Of a stretch of 47,450 nt of DNA, positions 8,492 through 16,938 are shown piece by piece; position 1 is the first letter of the stretch; each line of letters begins with the position of its first letter. The stretch is from the NCBI GenBank assembly GCA_025054525.1, contig JANWZJ010000003.1:35072-82521 (forward strand). The letters are read 5' to 3'. A program made the position numbers and the translations under genes. The notes beneath the pieces are model-generated. The model saw only the letters and a list, made by a program, of their open reading frames with translations. It had not been told where the DNA came from and did no database searches. This DNA comes from Bacteroidia bacterium (GTDB taxonomy: Bacteria; Bacteroidota; Bacteroidia; SpSt-205).

Positions 8492-11303
8492 AATACGCTG
8501 GGACTGGCAGGGCTTCTGGAAACCGCTTCCAAGCCGGGAGAAAAAGCTATTTCTCATACCCTTAGTATTCCTAATAGGGGGGACTATATGGGCAGCAACA
8601 GGCTGGTGGTCCCGTTATGATTTTAGCGAAGCCCTCGTACCTCTCTTCTTTGAAGAAGAGCAGATACACAAAGTAGCTGAGGCATCTATTCGGCATCGCA
8701 CTTATGTCGTAGAACTTCCACTGCGCCGAGTGTATGAGATGCGAGTGGCGGACTTGCTCATTCCACCCTCATGGGCTATCGTAGCGGGATGGGTACTCAG
8801 CGTCATAGGATGGGGCGCTCTACTGGCTGGAACCACACGCATGCAAGGGCTATTCTCATATCTGGTGGCTTTTGCGTGGGCAGCCTGGGTTCATATAGGC
8901 GGCACTCCTGAAGCTTGGGCTGGAACCAATCCCCTCTATATCGTATCGCTGGGATTAGCCCTAAGTGCGCTTCTCCCTACCTATGCTGTGCAAGCGGGAT
9001 GGTGGCGCCTCTCATTAGGATGGAGCTGCCTCATATTTAGCCTATTGGTGGGCATAGTTTTAGGACTGCCCGCCTCATGGAAAGGGCGCGTCGTGCTACA
9101 CGATAGCCTAACTTTTCCAGGAATGCTCACCCTCGCTCTCAGTGGAATAGCCGGCTTACAAGCCCCTATAGCCATAACAGCCATCGGAGTATATCTACTC
9201 TCCCGACGCAAGGCTCGTCTTTTTAGTTATCTCGGGCTTGTTCTGGGACTTGCTGGTATAGCTGTTTTTCTCTGGATAGGCCCTGAAGAAGCCACTTTCA
9301 CAGTAGCCATAGCCTTGCTGCTAATCGCCGTCCTTCTGAGCCTCATAGGACTTCAGCCTTTCTATCCCCTCTGGGCAGAAAACTTTCGCCAGCCCAGTGG
9401 CTTCTTTTGGGCATGGACAGGACTTTCGCTTATTACGGTAGGCGGATTAGGGTATCACGCATGGAATCACCAAGACCTCTTCATCTATCGCGTGGCAAAC
9501 TTGCTGCGGGGTATGGGGATGGGGGGCATGGTCGGAATAGGAATCTATCTAATAGCCAACTTCTGGGTCGTATTGCGTAGAGGATTGATGAGCTATTGGG
9601 ATTTAGCTCGTAGTACGCGCTTTCCCTTGGCAGGAGTATATTTTATCAGTATAGCTACCTTCATAGGATGGGAATCCCACCATAACTGGCCCACAGCTCG
9701 GTTTCCAGCACGCCTGCATGCGATTCTGCGTCCTGAGTCGGCTTTAGTAGCAGGGGATTGGGAAATTGCACAAAAACTCTATGAAGAAGCGCTAATTTTT
9801 TTGCCCTACGAAGCAAAAGCCAACTATAACCTCGCTCGCTTAGAAGCGCAGAAGACAGAAGAGGCCCAAAATGCCAGCGAGCGCTATCAACGCGCTATCT
9901 TGAGTAAGCCTTTTCTGCCCGCCGCTATTCAAGGAGCCTTAGTATGGATGGCATTAGATAGGCCCGTTTTAGCTATACAGAGCCTCCAGCACTATATCCG
10001 TCGCTTTGGCAGCCATCCCGAAGCCGCCAATCTCTTAGCCTTCTTATTCCAAAAAATAGGCGTTTTAGACTCAGCCGTGTTCTACTGGAAAGAAGCTATA
10101 CGCGCTGCCCCTAAAGAAACCCGATACGCCCTGCATTTAGCTCTCCTTTATGCTACGCAAGGGCAAGCCGCCTGGGCAACAAAAATCGTATTTAGCCTAA
10201 AAAAACCCGATAACCCCTCTCTCAGTACAGAAGAGAATATAGCGTATCTCTGGTGGATACGGGCATTAGATAGTTTGCCCTTTCCTGTGCGTCGTGGCTG
10301 GAATGTCCAGTGGCTTGGGCAAACGCAGGATACTACCCTCCTATCAGGCATACTCAGACTCTTGCACCGCAATCGCAGTGGAGAAGCCGCCCTTTCTCTG
10401 GAAGCCTTGGCTCAACAGCAGCCTGATTTAGCTCCATTCGTGGCTCGTCTCGTAGGCATAGCACTCCTCCGAGATGGTCTCGTCCGCCGAGCCGCCGACC
10501 TCTTCTCTCTTGATACAACAGCATATAATAGACTCTATGCCTGTTATGCCTTAGCAGAAAGCGGCTGCATAGATACTGCCCTTGCCTTACTCAGCTATCT
10601 AAGCGTATATCATCCTGAAATTAAGCCCTTAGCAGAAAAAGAAACCGCTCTGCTTCTCGCAGCCAAAGGCTATCTCCCAAAATCTCCCGTTCAGTGGAAT
10701 GACGACGACTACCTAAGAGTAGGGTATTATGCCTTTGCGCAGGGGAACCTCCCAGCTTTAGTGGCGGCTTTATATCCTTGGATAGAGAAAGGAGCGAAAT
10801 ACGATGAGCCCTATGAGTTAGCCGCTCGCCTTATCCTACGCAAAGGCGACACACTTGTTGCGTATGAAAATATCCAAGCTGGCCGCAAGCAAGTACCCAA
10901 CTCCCTTCATCTTTCTCTGCTGGAGGGCGAGATTCTTCACAGTCAGGGCAAAACCTCGGAAGCCCAGCGCTTAGTCGACTCCCTTCTGAGGCATCTCCGC
11001 ACCCGGGAAGACTCGTTATTATGGTTTTCGCTCAAGCTCCGCTTACAAAAGGATAAGAGCTTAGCTGATGCTATACTCAAGCACTTCCCTAATCACAGCG
11101 AGGCTCAAGTAGTAGTTGCGGATTCTCTTATGGATAAGGGCTTATGGTCGCAAGCGCATGAGTTCCTCTCTCAAGCCATCGCTGTCAATCCTTACGATAG
11201 TGTTCTGTGGCGTGCGTATGCCCGAGTTTATGAGGGCATGGGCATGAGCAAAGAAGCGGCTTATGCTCGGATGCAACCCGTCGTATGCCCCAGTGCGCCA
11301 TAG
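8484..11303 (+). CDS. Large membrane protein with C-terminal TPR-like repeats, function unknown
   Basis: Multiple hydrophobic N-terminal segments, then TPR-like helices (WEIAQKLYEEALIFLPYEAKANYNLARLEAQ and following); GTG 8484 overlaps transporter stop. Confidence 0.75.
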   Translation: MSEIRWDWQGFWKPLPSREKKLFLIPLVFLIGGTIWAATGWWSRYDFSEALVPLFFEEEQIHKVAEASIRHRTYVVELPLRRVYEMRVADLLIPPSWAIVAGWVLSVIGWGALLAGTTRMQGLFSYLVAFAWAAWVHIGGTPEAWAGTNPLYIVSLGLALSALLPTYAVQAGWWRLSLGWSCLIFSLLVGIVLGLPASWKGRVVLHDSLTFPGMLTLALSGIAGLQAPIAITAIGVYLLSRRKARLFSYLGLVLGLAGIAVFLWIGPEEATFTVAIALLLIAVLLSLIGLQPFYPLWAENFRQPSGFFWAWTGLSLITVGGLGYHAWNHQDLFIYRVANLLRGMGMGGMVGIGIYLIANFWVVLRRGLMSYWDLARSTRFPLAGVYFISIATFIGWESHHNWPTARFPARLHAILRPESALVAGDWEIAQKLYEEALIFLPYEAKANYNLARLEAQKTEEAQNASERYQRAILSKPFLPAAIQGALVWMALDRPVLAIQSLQHYIRRFGSHPEAANLLAFLFQKIGVLDSAVFYWKEAIRAAPKETRYALHLALLYATQGQAAWATKIVFSLKKPDNPSLSTEENIAYLWWIRALDSLPFPVRRGWNVQWLGQTQDTTLLSGILRLLHRNRSGEAALSLEALAQQQPDLAPFVARLVGIALLRDGLVRRAADLFSLDTTAYNRLYACYALAESGCIDTALALLSYLSVYHPEIKPLAEKETALLLAAKGYLPKSPVQWNDDDYLRVGYYAFAQGNLPALVAALYPWIEKGAKYDEPYELAARLILRKGDTLVAYENIQAGRKQVPNSLHLSLLEGEILHSQGKTSEAQRLVDSLLRHLRTREDSLLWFSLKLRLQKDKSLADAILKHFPNHSEAQVVVADSLMDKGLWSQAHEFLSQAIAVNPYDSVLWRAYARVYEGMGMSKEAAYARMQPVVCPSAP

Positions 11304-11848
11304 CTTTCTCAGGGCGAGGACGCTTAGCCCGTGCGGTAGCCCTCTACCTACAGCATCGGAACGTCCCCCTCATAGGTCTCATAAACCGCAAGCACGCCCA
11401 TACAACCGCTCTCACGGATTTAGGCATTCCTGTATATTCCGTAAGTCCGACGACATGGATAGAAGTCTGTCAAGCGCAAGAAGTAGCTTTCATCGTATTG
11501 GCAGGGTTTTTATCCCTCGTGCCTGAAGAAGTAGTGCGGAAATACCCCAGACGAATCGTGAATAGTCATCCTACCCTTCTTCCAGCTTTTGGGGGAAAGG
11601 GGATGTATGGAGTCCATGCACATAGAGCCGTATTATCCTCTGGGGCGCAAGAAAGCGGCTTCACGATTCACGAGGTGAATGAACGATACGATGAGGGTAC
11701 TATTCTTTACCAGTTGCGCTTACCTATAACTGGCGTGACAGCTGAACAGTTGGAGGCGTTTATTCAGGCGGTGGAACGAGAAGTATATCCGCCTATCGTA
11801 TGGAGGCTTTGGCAGGAAAGGGTAATCCAAGCCACCGCCAGCCTATGA
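11285..11848 (+). CDS. purN: Phosphoribosylglycinamide formyltransferase-like
   Basis: VLAGFLSLVPEEVV, RIVNSHPTLLPAFGGKGMYGVHAHRAV, SGFTIHEVNERYDEGTILYQ. Confidence 0.85.
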   Translation: MPQCAIAFSGRGRLARAVALYLQHRNVPLIGLINRKHAHTTALTDLGIPVYSVSPTTWIEVCQAQEVAFIVLAGFLSLVPEEVVRKYPRRIVNSHPTLLPAFGGKGMYGVHAHRAVLSSGAQESGFTIHEVNERYDEGTILYQLRLPITGVTAEQLEAFIQAVEREVYPPIVWRLWQERVIQATASL

Positions 11849-12932
11849 TTCCTATCACCAGCACTACCACTAAGTATAGCAGCGTAGTTCCGTGAGGGAA
11901 AGTACTCGGAGGAATGTTGCGTCGCCGAGGCTCCCCTCGCACTAAAGGCGTAGCGTACATCTCCACCTGAGGGGTAATTGCTTCTATACGCAAGTAAGTA
12001 TCCTCTGGCTGAACAGTGTATTCTATGGTAGCGGATTGATAGACTTCTTTTCGGAGGCTGCCTTGCTGTCCTCGCAGACGCAGGGTATCGGCAGGAAGGG
12101 TAAGCCGTACCCTTAGGGTGTCTCCTTTGAGTATTACTTGCGCCAGCTTCGGATACAGCTGGGTGACCGGAAAAGCTGTGCGGTTTTTATAGCCTACGGT
12201 TTTACCAGCAAGAATAGCCTGCTGCAGGCTATCCAGGGAAGCATTAGGCGGGCATAGAAGCTCGGTCCATCGGCTCATGATTTCGTGAGGATTGTAGGCA
12301 TCATGTAGATTATCATGGGCTAAAATAGGGGCAAAATGCCCAGAAGAAAGCGCACTATCCCATTCTGCTACAGAGTCGCCATAGCGGTTGAGCACTTCTA
12401 TGGCATCATAACCGCCCAGTTTCGCCAGCTCCTCTCCCCTATAACTCCCAAGAAAGCGCGGATGCGCTATTACAAGCAGTTTTGTATAAGGGCGCAGTTT
12501 AGATAAAATCCACTGCTTATCCTGAATACCCTGCCAGAAAGGTACATCCATCCATATCACCTTCTCGCTCCCGAAACATAACTGATGGACTTTACCAACA
12601 TTCCAGCCATGTTCATAGAGCGGTATAGGGCTAAGGGGATTGATGCTTTGATAGTCGGATATGCCTATCCAGGTATAGCCTAAGCTATCATACACTCTAC
12701 GAATCACAGGGGCTTCCTGATAGCCGTTAGTGAGCCCTTTCCAAGCGCGGGAATGAATATGGAAGTTTGCCAGGTACCATATGAGTGTATCCCCAATAAA
12801 GGGATTATACCAAGAGGTTCCATGGAAGGGGTGAGGCTGCTCAAAATCATAGTGGGGTACTGCCAAGTATGGACTTAAAAGAATCGCCCCTAATAGCAGC
12901 AGACCTCCGCCTAATCTTTTATACCAGGGCAC
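11793..12932 (-). CDS. PHP-domain-like metal-dependent phosphoesterase, membrane anchored
   Basis: N- and C-terminal TM segments; ANFHIHSRAW, WIGISDYQSI, LLVIAHPRF, ILAHDNLHD. Confidence 0.65.
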   Translation of the reverse strand: MPWYKRLGGGLLLLGAILLSPYLAVPHYDFEQPHPFHGTSWYNPFIGDTLIWYLANFHIHSRAWKGLTNGYQEAPVIRRVYDSLGYTWIGISDYQSINPLSPIPLYEHGWNVGKVHQLCFGSEKVIWMDVPFWQGIQDKQWILSKLRPYTKLLVIAHPRFLGSYRGEELAKLGGYDAIEVLNRYGDSVAEWDSALSSGHFAPILAHDNLHDAYNPHEIMSRWTELLCPPNASLDSLQQAILAGKTVGYKNRTAFPVTQLYPKLAQVILKGDTLRVRLTLPADTLRLRGQQGSLRKEVYQSATIEYTVQPEDTYLRIEAITPQVEMYATPLVRGEPRRRNIPPSTFPHGTTLLYLVVVLVIGIIGWRWLGLPFPAKASIR

Positions 12933-14118
12933 GCAGGGCTTGAGTCAACTGAGGGAGTCCTTGTCGGATTTCAGAGAGGGCTACCGCATAACTGATACGA
13001 ATATGCTTATCCGAGCCGAAGCCCTCCCCCGATACGACCGCAACCCCTTGTTCTAAGAGGTAGTTTGTAACATCTTCGGCCTTTTGCATAGTGGCGCCGT
13101 GTGGGGCATGCTTGCCCAAGAAGGCACTCACATCCAAGAAAAAATAAAATGCGCCTTCTGGTAAGTAAGGCTGACTCTCAGGGAGATGGCTGCACAAGTA
13201 TTCGTATATCCAATTCCTACGCTCTTGAAAGGCTCGTATCACGGGAGCGAGTAGCACTTGCGAATCCATGTTAAGACCCGCAATAGCCGCTTTTTGGGCG
13301 ATCACATTAGCACCTGCGGTAGTTTGTCCTTGGACCTTCGTAGCGGCGTCCGCTATAGGTTTCGGAGCAATCAAGTAGCCCAACCTCCACCCAGGCATCG
13401 CAAAGGCCTTAGAGAAGCCATTACATATGATAGTTCGGTGAAAAAGTGAGGGGATTTGGGCAGGGGAGACATGCGTACTCCCGTAGCGAATCAGCTCATA
13501 AATCTCATCCGAGAGAACCCATATTTGTGGATGTTTCTCTAAGACCCTCGCCAGTTCCTGCAGTTCTTGGGCTGTGTAAGCCGTACCAGTAGGATTGGAG
13601 GGAGAGCAAAGAATAAGTACTTTGGTGCGAGAAGTAATTGCTTTCTCTAAGGCATCTGGGGTGAGTTTATAGTTTGTTGAGACTGTGGTAGGAATGATTA
13701 CTGCTTTCCCTTCCGCCAGTTGAACGAGGGGAAGGTAAGATACCCAGTAGGGAGCCGGGATGATTACTTCTTCGCCTGGCTCTAAAATAGAGAGAAGGGC
13801 ATTATAGATAGCTTGCTTGGAGCCGTTGGAGACCACGACTTGTGGGGCTGTGTAGGGGAGACCGTAGTTTTTATGATAATAAGCGGCGATGGCTTCCCGC
13901 AGCGGAAGCAAGCCCGAGACAGGCGGATAGGGGGCGTGCCCTTCACGGATGGTGGCGATTGCTACTTCTTGGAGAGGCTCAGGCACAGGAAAGTCAGGCT
14001 CTCCTAAAAGGAGCGATATGATTTTTCGGCCTGCGGCTTTGAGTTCGCGGACGCGCTGCGCCATTCCCAGCGTTTGGGCTTCTTGGAGCGCAGCGATGCG
14101 TTTCGCTACAGCGCTCAA
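12919..14118 (-). CDS. Class I/II pyridoxal-phosphate aminotransferase (aspartate aminotransferase-like)
   Basis: LLGEPDFPVPEPLQEVAI, VSNGSKQAIYNALLSI, PAPYWVSY, CSPSNPTGTAY, SDEIYE, NGFSKAFAMPGWRLGYL. Confidence 0.95.
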   Translation of the reverse strand: MSAVAKRIAALQEAQTLGMAQRVRELKAAGRKIISLLLGEPDFPVPEPLQEVAIATIREGHAPYPPVSGLLPLREAIAAYYHKNYGLPYTAPQVVVSNGSKQAIYNALLSILEPGEEVIIPAPYWVSYLPLVQLAEGKAVIIPTTVSTNYKLTPDALEKAITSRTKVLILCSPSNPTGTAYTAQELQELARVLEKHPQIWVLSDEIYELIRYGSTHVSPAQIPSLFHRTIICNGFSKAFAMPGWRLGYLIAPKPIADAATKVQGQTTAGANVIAQKAAIAGLNMDSQVLLAPVIRAFQERRNWIYEYLCSHLPESQPYLPEGAFYFFLDVSAFLGKHAPHGATMQKAEDVTNYLLEQGVAVVSGEGFGSDKHIRISYAVALSEIRQGLPQLTQALRALV

Positions 14119-14768
14119 CTCAGTATCGTAATACGAGGCAGCTTGAAGCGGCTCAGGGTAAAGCGCAGGGCCTCATACGCACTGTCCAATACATTTTGGC
14201 CCATAAGTTCTAATGGCACTCGCATGTAAGTCTCTATCGCCTTCTCCGTGTCTTCAAAGTTAGGAGACTCATCATTGAGCCAAAACTGAATAAGCCCCCA
14301 GTGAATTCCCCACAGTACATCCAGATATAAATTTTCTAAATGACGAGACTGAATCTCATCCGCAATCACCCCCTCTTGAATGACTTCCGCAATATGCGTG
14401 CGGAATTTTCGCTGATAGCTTCGCAGCAGGGTAAATTGGGTATAGGTCTTTCGGATGAAGGTTCTATCCTTGACCACATTCTCAAAGAATGTGAAAAAGT
14501 AAGCCAGAATCTTCTCGCGAGCGGTGTAAGAGTTGTAGGTCTCGGAAGATTTTAGGGCTGAGATAACTTCGTCTGCGTAACTACTCCAGATTTTGCGCCC
14601 AATCGCATCCAGAGAGGCGAAGTGCTTGTAAAAGTCTGCTTCGGAGATGTCCAAGGCTTTGCAGAAGCTATAGACATTCATTTTGGCGATTTTATCTTCC
14701 ACGACGAGCTGCTTGTATAGCTCTTGAATACGAGTTTCTAAGGGAAGCTCCTTACTACGACTTGCCAT
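14115..14768 (-). CDS. TetR/AcrR-family transcriptional regulator
   Basis: N-terminal helix-turn-helix (MNVYSFCKALDISEADFYKHFASLDAIGRKIW) and all-alpha remainder. Confidence 0.75.
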   Translation of the reverse strand: MASRSKELPLETRIQELYKQLVVEDKIAKMNVYSFCKALDISEADFYKHFASLDAIGRKIWSSYADEVISALKSSETYNSYTAREKILAYFFTFFENVVKDRTFIRKTYTQFTLLRSYQRKFRTHIAEVIQEGVIADEIQSRHLENLYLDVLWGIHWGLIQFWLNDESPNFEDTEKAIETYMRVPLELMGQNVLDSAYEALRFTLSRFKLPRITILS

Positions 14769-14772
14769 AAGG

Positions 14773-14780
14773 CAAAGGTA
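14773..14780 (-). promoter_or_regulatory. TACCTTTG, -7 box, 4 nt before TetR start
   Basis: caaaggta at 14773-14780. Confidence 0.7.
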
Positions 14781-14785
14781 CGCAT

Positions 14786-14793
14786 TATTTTTG
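14786..14793 (+). promoter_or_regulatory. TATTTTTG, -7 box, 7 nt before kinase ATG
   Basis: Exact TAnnTTTG; TTG at 14762-14764 is 21 nt upstream (possible -33). Confidence 0.7.
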
Positions 14794-14800
14794 TAGAGAG

Positions 14801-15679
14801 ATGCGCAGAGTATGGGTTGTAGATGCAGGCGCTACTAAGACCGAATGGGTATCTTGGCGCGAAGAGCTGGGGGATGAGGCTTATTCGTTCCGCAGCGATG
14901 GTATCAATCCCGAGGTAGAAGGCTGGGAACAAGTCAGAAAAAATCTCCAGAAATACGCCTACCAGCTCTTAGAAGAGCAGGATTTTCCTGCTCCTACGGA
15001 GATTTATTTTTACGGGCCTGCGCTCCATGCACCCGCCAGTCGCCAGCAAATGGAACAGCTTCTACGAGAGATTTTCAAGATTCCCCCCCAACGCAAAGTA
15101 GAGGCATATCATGACCTTCTGGGGGCTGCCCGCTCCGCTTGGAGAAGAAAACCAGGTGTGGTAGCTATTTTAGGTACAGGCTCTAACTGTGCGCTCTGGG
15201 ATGGAGAAAATATCCAAGCCCAGCGCGGAGGGCATGGCTATCTCTTAGGAGATGAGGGCGGGGGAGCTGACTTGGGAAAGCATTTCTTGAGCGCGCTGCT
15301 CCACGATGAAGTAGAAGAAGATTTAGTTCGTCTTTTTTTCAAAGAAAATCCTTTTCCAGAAGCAGTAGATGCCCTAACACTGCGCCGCATGGCTTATGCC
15401 AGTCTGCGTCCTTCGGCGTTTTTGGGCAAGTTTGCTGCCTTTCTGGCTCATCATCAGAGACATCCATGGGTTCAGGCCTTAGTGCGAGAACGGTTTCGGC
15501 TATTCGCCCGTCGCACATGGAAGCACTGGAAGACCGATTACCCCATACGATACGTGGGAGGGGTGGCGAATGCATTCAGCTCTATTTTGGAGGAGGTTAC
15601 CCGAGAAGAAGGGGGGCAGTGGGGCGGCGTAGTAGAAAATGTAGCGGAAGGACTGCTTCGGTATCATTTGCGTGGGTGA
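14801..15679 (+). CDS. BadF/BadG/BcrA/BcrD-type ATPase, N-acetylglucosamine kinase-like
   Basis: VVDAGATKTEWV, VAILGTGSNCALWDG, GGHGYLLGDEGGGADLGK. Confidence 0.88.
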   Translation: MRRVWVVDAGATKTEWVSWREELGDEAYSFRSDGINPEVEGWEQVRKNLQKYAYQLLEEQDFPAPTEIYFYGPALHAPASRQQMEQLLREIFKIPPQRKVEAYHDLLGAARSAWRRKPGVVAILGTGSNCALWDGENIQAQRGGHGYLLGDEGGGADLGKHFLSALLHDEVEEDLVRLFFKENPFPEAVDALTLRRMAYASLRPSAFLGKFAAFLAHHQRHPWVQALVRERFRLFARRTWKHWKTDYPIRYVGGVANAFSSILEEVTREEGGQWGGVVENVAEGLLRYHLRG

Positions 15680-16421
15680 GTGGGTCTGGATTCCTGCGCA
15701 GGCAGTAGTACCCTTACGAGCAGAACCTACCCACCGCAGCGAAATGGTCTCTACCCTGCTCTGGGGAGAACCGCAGCAGATTTTACTACAGGAGCGTGAT
15801 TGGCTTCAAGTGCGCGGATGGATAGATGGATATGTAGGATGGGTGCCGACAGGCGCACTCATGCCAGCATATCTTCCTGAAAGAGAATGGGGTATTGTAT
15901 TTCGGCGGGAAGCCCCTCTCTATCATGAAGAGCAGAAGTGGGGATGGGTGCCCTGTGGCTCTCTCGTGCCTACCGGCGGTTATTGGCACACCGCACAAGG
16001 CCGATTCTGGGTGCCCTCAGGCTATTGGCGCCCCTGGCGCAAACGCTCCCTCCAACCCCTCCTAAGGAAATGGCAAGGGCTTTTTCACCGAACGCCCTAT
16101 CTCTGGGGCGGGAAATCCCCCCATGGTATAGACTGTTCAGGACTGACTCAGCTCTTTTACCGTCTGGCAGGAAAAATCCTCCCACGCAATGCCTATCAGC
16201 AAGCCGATTTCACTCTACCTACGACTCATCCCCAACCCGGAGATTTAGTCTTCTTCACCCCAGGGGATGCTCGTATCACTCACGTAGGCTTATGGCTAAA
16301 CGATGGTTATCTTCTGCATGCTACGCCTGCCGCCGGGGTTCAGGTGCAAAAAGTAGATTCTCTCTTTACGCATGTTCTCCACAGCATACGGACATTCTTT
16401 CACGAAGATTTCGTTATTTAG
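15672..16421 (+). CDS. NlpC/P60-family cysteine peptidase with SH3-like N-terminus
   Basis: PYLWGGKSPHGIDCSGLTQLFYRLAG, LPRNAYQQ, QPGDLVFFTPGDARITHVGLWL. Confidence 0.92.
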   Translation: MGEWVWIPAQAVVPLRAEPTHRSEMVSTLLWGEPQQILLQERDWLQVRGWIDGYVGWVPTGALMPAYLPEREWGIVFRREAPLYHEEQKWGWVPCGSLVPTGGYWHTAQGRFWVPSGYWRPWRKRSLQPLLRKWQGLFHRTPYLWGGKSPHGIDCSGLTQLFYRLAGKILPRNAYQQADFTLPTTHPQPGDLVFFTPGDARITHVGLWLNDGYLLHATPAAGVQVQKVDSLFTHVLHSIRTFFHEDFVI

Positions 16422-16434
16422 CCAAAACGACGCC

Positions 16435-16938
16435 GTGGCCGTTCTGGTGCTGAACTACGACTACCAGCCGGTGCATATCACGACCTGGAAAAGAGCTTTC
16501 ACCCTTCTTTACCTTCGCAAGGCAGAACTGGTAGAAGCACGAGCAGGACGAGTACTGCGCACGGTACGGAAAGAGTATCCTTGGCCCAGTATCATTCGGC
16601 TACTTCGGTATGTGCCCGCTCCCTATAAGCAAGTCCCCCTCAATCGCCAGAACATTTTCCGTCGGGATGGATTTCGGTGTGTGTACTGCGGTTCTCCTCA
16701 TAATCTCACCGTGGACCATGTCATACCCCGCAGCCAAGGGGGAACCGATAGCTGGGAAAACTTAGTAACTGCTTGTGGGTCGTGCAATCATCGCAAGGGC
16801 AATCGTACGCCAGAGCAGGCTGGTATGGCTCTGCGATATAAACCGCGGCGTCCCCATTATTTGCTTTTCTGGCTACGCGGCGCAGAGGAAATAGAAAGTT
16901 CATGGCGCCCGTATCTCATGTTAGAGCCCACGCGATAG
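16435..16938 (+). CDS. HNH endonuclease family protein
   Basis: VLNYDYQPVHITTWKRAFTLLY; RRDGFRCVYCGSPHNLTVDHVIPRSQGGTDSWENLVTACGSCNHRKGNRTP; start tentatively GTG 16435. Confidence 0.9.
   Translation: MAVLVLNYDYQPVHITTWKRAFTLLYLRKAELVEARAGRVLRTVRKEYPWPSIIRLLRYVPAPYKQVPLNRQNIFRRDGFRCVYCGSPHNLTVDHVIPRSQGGTDSWENLVTACGSCNHRKGNRTPEQAGMALRYKPRRPHYLLFWLRGAEEIESSWRPYLMLEPTR

Noticed and set aside
15938-16453. 171-aa plus-strand ORF in another frame of the NlpC/P60 gene
   Set aside because: NlpC/P60 frame carries catalytic motifs; this frame is a shadow ORF.
16435-16938. HNH nuclease considered as part of a restriction or phage-defence system
   Set aside because: No methylase, specificity subunit or other defence gene nearby; embedded by overlaps in a housekeeping-type operon.
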